Below are positions 59,694 to 64,000 of a stretch of DNA of 64,000 bases, piece after piece. Position 1 is the stretch's first letter, and every line of letters starts with the position of its first letter. A program made the translations under genes and the position numbers. The notes below the pieces were generated by a model that was given only the letters and a program-made list of their open reading frames with translations, did not search any database and was not told the origin of the DNA. The stretch covers positions 62,001 through 126,000 of the forward strand of contig NZ_JACOMF010000010.1 in assembly GCF_014283215.1 (NCBI RefSeq), read 5' to 3'. This DNA is from Siccirubricoccus deserti. Lineage in GTDB: Bacteria; Pseudomonadota; Alphaproteobacteria; Acetobacterales; Acetobacteraceae.

Positions 59694-62474
59694 ATGACAG
59701 ACGAGCACAGCCTTCCGCCGCCCGAACGCCGCACCGTGCTGCGCGCCGCGGGTGCCTCGCTCGCCCTTGCCGCCGCGGCGGGCTGCGACATCGGGCCGGA
59801 GGAATTCGGCCATCCGTTGCATGCCCGCGGCCACGGCGTGCACGCCGAGGCGCTGAGCTATGCGACGGTGCTGGAGCTGGACGGTCTCGGTCGCGGCGTG
59901 CTGGTGCGTACCCGAGCCGGCCATGCCATCAAGATCGAGGGCAACCCGGCGCATCCTGCGAGCCTCGGCGCGACCGACGTTTTCCTGGAATCGGCCGTGC
60001 TCTCGCTGCACGACCCCACCCGCTCCCGCCGCATTCGCCGCGCCGGGCGCGCGCTGCGCGAGGCTGCGGGCCTGCCGGGCTTCCTCGGCGAACGCCGCGC
60101 GGCGCTGGCGGCGCAGGGTGGGGCCGGGCTGCGGCTGCTGACCGGCCCGGTCTCCTCGCCAACCCAGCGGCGGCTGATCGGCACGCTGCTCGTAGCTTTC
60201 CCCGAGGCACGCTGGCACGTCCACGCGCCGCTCGGTGATGCCGGCGCGGCGGAGGGCGCCCGGCGTGCCTTCGGCCAGGCGGTGGTGCCGGTGCACGACC
60301 TCTCGCGCGCTGCCTGCGTTCTCTCCCTCGGCGCCGACCTGCTGGGGCCGGGGCCGGCGCAGCTCCGCCAGGCGCGGGACTGGTCGGCTGCGCGCGCGCC
60401 GGGCCGCGCCGGCCACGCTCCACTGCCCGGGCTGATTGTCGCCGAGTCCGTGTCGAGCCTGACCGGCGCCAAGGCCGACCGCCGGCTCGCCCTGCCGCCA
60501 GCGGGGATCGAGGCGCTGGCCCGTGCGGTGGCGACGGAGCTCGGCATCGCCGCCGCCGGCGCCGCGCCGCAGCATCCGGAGGCACCCGGCATCGCCGCCG
60601 CCCTGCGCGCCGCCGGCCCCGCCGCGCTGGTCGCGGCCGGGCGCGGCCAATCGGCCTCGGTGCATGCGCTGGCGCATGCGATGAATGCTACGCTCGGTGC
60701 CATCGGCACTACGGTACGGCTGATCGACGACCCGGCCGGTGCCGCGGAGGCTGGCGACCTCGCCGCGCTGGCCGAGGCGATGGCACGGGGCGCGGTCACC
60801 GACCTGCTGGTGCTGGACGCCAACCCGGTGCTGGACGCGCCGGCCGGACTCGACTTCGTGGGGCTGCTGGCGCGGGTGCCGCACAGCGTGCATGCCGGGC
60901 TCTACCCCGACGAGACGGCGCTCGCCTGCGCCTGGCACCTGCCGCTACGGCATCCGCTGGAATCCTGGGGCGACAGCCTGGCCTTCGAGGGGACGGCGGC
61001 GATTCGCCAGCCCGCAACCGTCCCGCTGGTGGAGACGGCGCTCCCGGCCGAGGAGATCCTGGCATGGACCGCCGGCCAGTCGGCGGCGGGCGAGGCGCTG
61101 GTGCGCGAGACCTGGCGCAAGGCCTGGGGCGAGGCAAGCTTCGAGGAGCGCTGGCTGGCCGCGCTGGAGGCGGGGGTGGTGCCGGACAGCGCCGCGCCGG
61201 CGCGCGACCTACGGCTAAGTGCGGATTTCAACCCTGGCCCCGCCGCGCCGGCGGCCGAAGGCCTCACCGCGCTGTTCATGCCCGATCCGCATTTCTGGGA
61301 CGGCCGCTTCGCACCGAATGCGTGGCTGCAGGAGCTGCCGCGACCGCTGGACAAGCTCGCCTGGGGCAATGCCGCGCTGATCGCGCCGCAGGATGCCATG
61401 GCCCTGCTGCTCGGCGATGGGGCGGCGGTGGAGCTGACGCTGCAGGGCCGCAGCCTGCGGGTGCCGGTGGTGATCGCGCCGGGCCAGGCGCCCGGCGTGG
61501 TGGCGCTGCCACTCGGCGGCGGGCGGCGCGCCGTGGGCGGGGTCGCGCCGGCGCTCGGCTTCGACGCCTACCGCCTGCGGCCGGCCGAGGCTCCCTGGGC
61601 CGCGCCGGGCCTCGTGCTCCGCCCGACCGGGGAGGTGCTGCCGCTGGTCTCGACCGCCTGGCACCACCCGGTGGCGTCCGACCCGCCGCCAGTCCGGCGC
61701 GTCGCGCCGGGCGAGGTCATCCCGCCCCTGCCGGAGCCGCGCTCGCTCTATCCCGACTGGTCCTATCCCGGACAGGCCTGGGGCATGGCGATCGACCTCG
61801 ATGCCTGCATCGGCTGCAATGCCTGCTCGCTCGCCTGCCAGGCGGAGAACAACACGCCGGTGGTCGGGCCGGAGGAGACGGCGCGTGGCCGCGCCATGCA
61901 CTGGCTGCGGGTGGACCGCTACCAGTACGGTCCGGCCGAGGCACCACGGACCGACTTCCAGCCCGTCCCCTGCATGCATTGCGAAAAGGCGCCCTGCGAG
62001 GTGGTCTGCCCGGTGAATGCCACCGTGCACGATCATGAGGGGCTAAACCTCATGGTTTATCCCCGCTGCATCGGCACCCGCACCTGCTCCAACAACTGCC
62101 CCTACAAGGTGCGGCGCTTCAATTGGGGCGACTATGCCCGCGCCACCGGAGCGCTGCCGGTGCGCAACCCGGAGGTGCCCGCGCGCCCGCGCGGCGTGAT
62201 CGAGAAATGCACCTATTGCCAGCACCGCATCGCCGCCGCGCGCACGGCGGCGAATCAGGAGGGGCGCGCGATCCGCGACGGCGAGGTGGAGACCGCCTGC
62301 CAGCGCGCCTGCCCGACCCGCGCCATCAGCTTTGGCGACATCAACGACCCCGAGAGCGCCGTCTCCCGTGCCCGGCGCGAGGGGCGGCACTACGCGCTGC
62401 TCGGGCATTTGGACACGCGGCCCCGGACCACCTATCTGGCGCGCCTCGTCACCCCTTCGGAGGAACCGCCATGA
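59694..62474 (+). CDS. actB: Alternative Complex III iron-sulfur subunit ActB
   Basis: A 926-residue ActB protein. A twin-arginine-type signal (ERRTVLRAAGASLALAAAAGC) may also make it a lipoprotein. The long first part (about 40-640) is the molybdopterin-oxidoreductase-like domain that has lost its cofactor in ACIII. From C705 (CIGCNACSLAC) follow ferredoxin-like clusters: CMHCEKAPCEVVCP, CIGTRTCSNNCPYKVRRF and CTYCQHR with CQRACPTRAISFGD. It carries electrons to ActA on the periplasmic side. The start may instead be GTG 59682; ribosome sites are weak for both. Its stop overlaps actC by four bases. Confidence 0.92.
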   Translation: MTDEHSLPPPERRTVLRAAGASLALAAAAGCDIGPEEFGHPLHARGHGVHAEALSYATVLELDGLGRGVLVRTRAGHAIKIEGNPAHPASLGATDVFLESAVLSLHDPTRSRRIRRAGRALREAAGLPGFLGERRAALAAQGGAGLRLLTGPVSSPTQRRLIGTLLVAFPEARWHVHAPLGDAGAAEGARRAFGQAVVPVHDLSRAACVLSLGADLLGPGPAQLRQARDWSAARAPGRAGHAPLPGLIVAESVSSLTGAKADRRLALPPAGIEALARAVATELGIAAAGAAPQHPEAPGIAAALRAAGPAALVAAGRGQSASVHALAHAMNATLGAIGTTVRLIDDPAGAAEAGDLAALAEAMARGAVTDLLVLDANPVLDAPAGLDFVGLLARVPHSVHAGLYPDETALACAWHLPLRHPLESWGDSLAFEGTAAIRQPATVPLVETALPAEEILAWTAGQSAAGEALVRETWRKAWGEASFEERWLAALEAGVVPDSAAPARDLRLSADFNPGPAAPAAEGLTALFMPDPHFWDGRFAPNAWLQELPRPLDKLAWGNAALIAPQDAMALLLGDGAAVELTLQGRSLRVPVVIAPGQAPGVVALPLGGGRRAVGGVAPALGFDAYRLRPAEAPWAAPGLVLRPTGEVLPLVSTAWHHPVASDPPPVRRVAPGEVIPPLPEPRSLYPDWSYPGQAWGMAIDLDACIGCNACSLACQAENNTPVVGPEETARGRAMHWLRVDRYQYGPAEAPRTDFQPVPCMHCEKAPCEVVCPVNATVHDHEGLNLMVYPRCIGTRTCSNNCPYKVRRFNWGDYARATGALPVRNPEVPARPRGVIEKCTYCQHRIAAARTAANQEGRAIRDGEVETACQRACPTRAISFGDINDPESAVSRARREGRHYALLGHLDTRPRTTYLARLVTPSEEPP

Positions 62475-63787
62475 GCATGGCGGCCGACACCCGTCCGGTT
62501 GCGGATGTCGCGCTCCAGGGCCGCTTCGGCTGGCGCTTCGCCCTCTCGGTCGGCGCCGCCGCGGCGGGCGTGCTGCTGCTGGCCTATGCCGTCGCGGCCC
62601 TGCTGCTGCGGGGCACCATCCTCTGGGGCACCAACATCCCCTTCGTGTGGGGCTTCGACCTCATCAACTACACCTGGTGGATCGGCATCGCCAACGCTGC
62701 CAGCCTCTTCGCCGTGATCCTGGTGCTGCGGCGGCATGGGCTGCGCACCGCGGTGAACCGCTTCGCCGAGGCGGCGGCGCTGGCCGCGGTCGCCGCCGCC
62801 GCTCTCTACCCCATCCTCCACCTGGGCCGGCCCTGGCTGTTCTACTGGGTGCTGCCCTATCCCGCGACCTATCAGGTCTGGCCGCAGTTCCGCTCGACGC
62901 TGGTCTGGGACCTCTGGGGCATCATGTCCCATGTCATCGTCACCAGCCTGTTCTGGTACACCGGGCTGATCCCCGACCTCGCCACCATGCGTGACCGTGC
63001 GGCGGCGCGTGGGCGGATGACCACGGCGCGCCTCTACGGGGTGTTCGCGCTGGGCTGGCGCGGCTCCGTCCAGCACTGGGCGCGGCACCAGGCGGCCTAC
63101 CGGCTGGTCGCCGCCCTGGTGCTGCCGATGCTGGTATCCGCCCAGACCATCGTCGCGCTGGAATTCGCCACCACCCTGGTGCCGGACTGGCACCAGGCAC
63201 GGCTGCCGCTGCATGTCGTCGTCACCGGCATCCCCTCCGGCCTCGGCATCGTCCTCGCCCTTGCGGCCCTGCTGCGCGTCGGGCTCGGCCTCTCGCGCTA
63301 CATCGACGATGCCGACATGGACCTGCTGGCGAAGCTGCTGGCCTCCGCCGCACTCGGCTGCAGCTATCTCTACGCGGAGGCGTTGCTGAGCGCGGCGCTG
63401 GAGGACCCGGCAACCCGCGCCGCGACCCTCGCCCGCCTGTTCGGCGCCTATGGCCTGTTGCATTGGGGCGGCGCGGTGCTGATCGTGCTGCTGCCGCAGC
63501 TCCTCTGGCTGAAGGCGCTGCGGCACCGCGCCCTGGCCGCCATCCTCATCGGCCTCGGCGCCGCGGCAGGCGCCTGGCTGGACCGCTTCGTGCTCGTCGC
63601 CGGCGGACTGCTGCGGGACCACCTGCCGCGCATCGGCCCGCTCTACGCGCCGACCCTGCCGGAATGGATGCTGCTGCTCGGCACGGTCGGGCTTTTCGCG
63701 CTGCTGATGCTGCTCTTCGCCCGCCTCATCCCCGTCGTCTCCATGTTCGAGACGCGGCACGAGGAAAGCGAGGCGGAGGTGCCATGA
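62471..63787 (+). CDS. actC: Alternative Complex III quinol-binding membrane subunit ActC (NrfD family)
   Basis: A 438-residue NrfD/PsrC-type membrane protein with about ten helices. PFVWGFDLINYTWWIGIANAASL near residue 56 and LHLGRPWLFYWVLPYP near residue 116 are typical of ActC and PsrC, which oxidise quinol. GGAGGAA precedes ATG 62471, which overlaps the actB stop; the actD start overlaps its own stop (ATGA). This unbroken actBCD order supports the ACIII assignment. Confidence 0.93.
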   Translation: MSMAADTRPVADVALQGRFGWRFALSVGAAAAGVLLLAYAVAALLLRGTILWGTNIPFVWGFDLINYTWWIGIANAASLFAVILVLRRHGLRTAVNRFAEAAALAAVAAAALYPILHLGRPWLFYWVLPYPATYQVWPQFRSTLVWDLWGIMSHVIVTSLFWYTGLIPDLATMRDRAAARGRMTTARLYGVFALGWRGSVQHWARHQAAYRLVAALVLPMLVSAQTIVALEFATTLVPDWHQARLPLHVVVTGIPSGLGIVLALAALLRVGLGLSRYIDDADMDLLAKLLASAALGCSYLYAEALLSAALEDPATRAATLARLFGAYGLLHWGGAVLIVLLPQLLWLKALRHRALAAILIGLGAAAGAWLDRFVLVAGGLLRDHLPRIGPLYAPTLPEWMLLLGTVGLFALLMLLFARLIPVVSMFETRHEESEAEVP

Positions 63788-64000
63788 GCGAAGCCCCGCC
63801 CGCCGGCGTGATCGCCGAATTCGCGACCGCCGAGGCGATGGTCGCGGCGCTGCGCGCGGCGAAGGCGGCAGGCTGGCGCGAGATGGACGCCTATGCACCC
63901 TATCCCGTGCCGGAAGCGGCCGAGTTGCTCGGGGCGCATGGCGCGCCGGTGGGCTGGATCGCGATCGGCATGGGGCTGTTCGGCGCCACGCTCGCCTATG
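63784..64000 (+). CDS. actD: Alternative Complex III subunit ActD, N-terminal part
   Basis: The first 72 residues of an ActD-like (DUF3341) protein, cut by the window end. VIAEFATAEAMVAALRAAKAAGWREMDAYAPYPVPEAAEL is the conserved start of that family. It is followed by the beginning of a membrane helix (PVGWIAIGMGLFGATLAY). GGAGG precedes the ATG, which overlaps actC by four bases. actE and actF would be expected next. Confidence 0.85.
   Translation, partial: MSEAPPAGVIAEFATAEAMVAALRAAKAAGWREMDAYAPYPVPEAAELLGAHGAPVGWIAIGMGLFGATLAY

Overview
The window is very GC-rich (roughly 70% G+C by eye) and gene-dense, with few AT-rich stretches. Codon use, an alphaproteobacterial suhB/mmgR-type small RNA, three Bug-family (tripartite tricarboxylate transporter) binding proteins and a prkA-yeaH-spoVR operon suggest an alphaproteobacterium, most likely Acetobacteraceae of the Roseomonas type. 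The genus is an inference. It reads as ordinary chromosome: I see no integrase, transposase, phage gene, rRNA or CRISPR array. The DNA of possible mobile origin is a pair of 43-bp palindromic repeats, a second dispersed repeat and one REP-like palindrome. Layout: 1-4154 (+) holds the end of a TPP enzyme, a diheme cytochrome c, and a tight acyl-CoA dehydrogenase / GFA-like / CaiB CoA-transferase operon. 4208-6421 holds a lytic transglycosylase, the small RNA with its own promoter and terminator, an N-formylglutamate amidohydrolase-like gene and tRNA-Val(GAC). 6651-11717 (-) encodes a molybdenum hydroxylase large subunit, an MBL hydrolase, a DUF35 OB-fold protein and an SCP2-type thiolase. 11892-14421 is a convergent FecR protein / CHASE2-adenylate cyclase pair. 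14534-22864 is catabolic: TauD-like dioxygenase, carboxymuconolactone decarboxylase-like protein, a TMADH-like FMN/FeS/FAD oxidoreductase, two Bug proteins, MmgE/PrpD and an extradiol dioxygenase. 23205-30621 holds an unusual acidic orphan protein and a (-) run of PhyH, hotdog thioesterase, cupin, PepN and a dimethylformamidase-like protein. 30754-32385 is a gamma-glutamyltransferase gene broken by one in-frame stop. 32484-41589 is a second catabolic locus: FMN 2-hydroxyacid dehydrogenase, oxaloacetate decarboxylase-like lyase, cytosine deaminase-like amidohydrolase, HisD/HpsN-like dehydrogenase, three SDRs, a TRAP binding protein and a Tyr phosphatase. 42132-46943 is prkA-yeaH-spoVR. 46947-52405 holds a GMC oxidoreductase, a Bug protein, an HD hydrolase, small orphan genes and a tandem PPC-domain protein. 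How the genes work together: the most coherent system is 52530-64000, a respiratory island. Alternative Complex III genes (pentaheme actA, then actB, actC and the start of actD) surround a caa3-type oxidase set: ctaG, a CuA/cytochrome c subunit II, a subunit I-III fusion and a small membrane protein. A diheme cytochrome c precedes them and a monoheme lipoprotein cytochrome c lies on the other strand. Start/stop overlaps (TGATG, ATGA) link many of these genes. Quinol oxidation by ACIII could therefore pass electrons straight to the oxidase as a supercomplex. The remaining loci look like substrate-scavenging catabolism, where binding proteins capture organic acids and oxidoreductases and CoA enzymes degrade them. 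Their substrates cannot be read from sequence alone.
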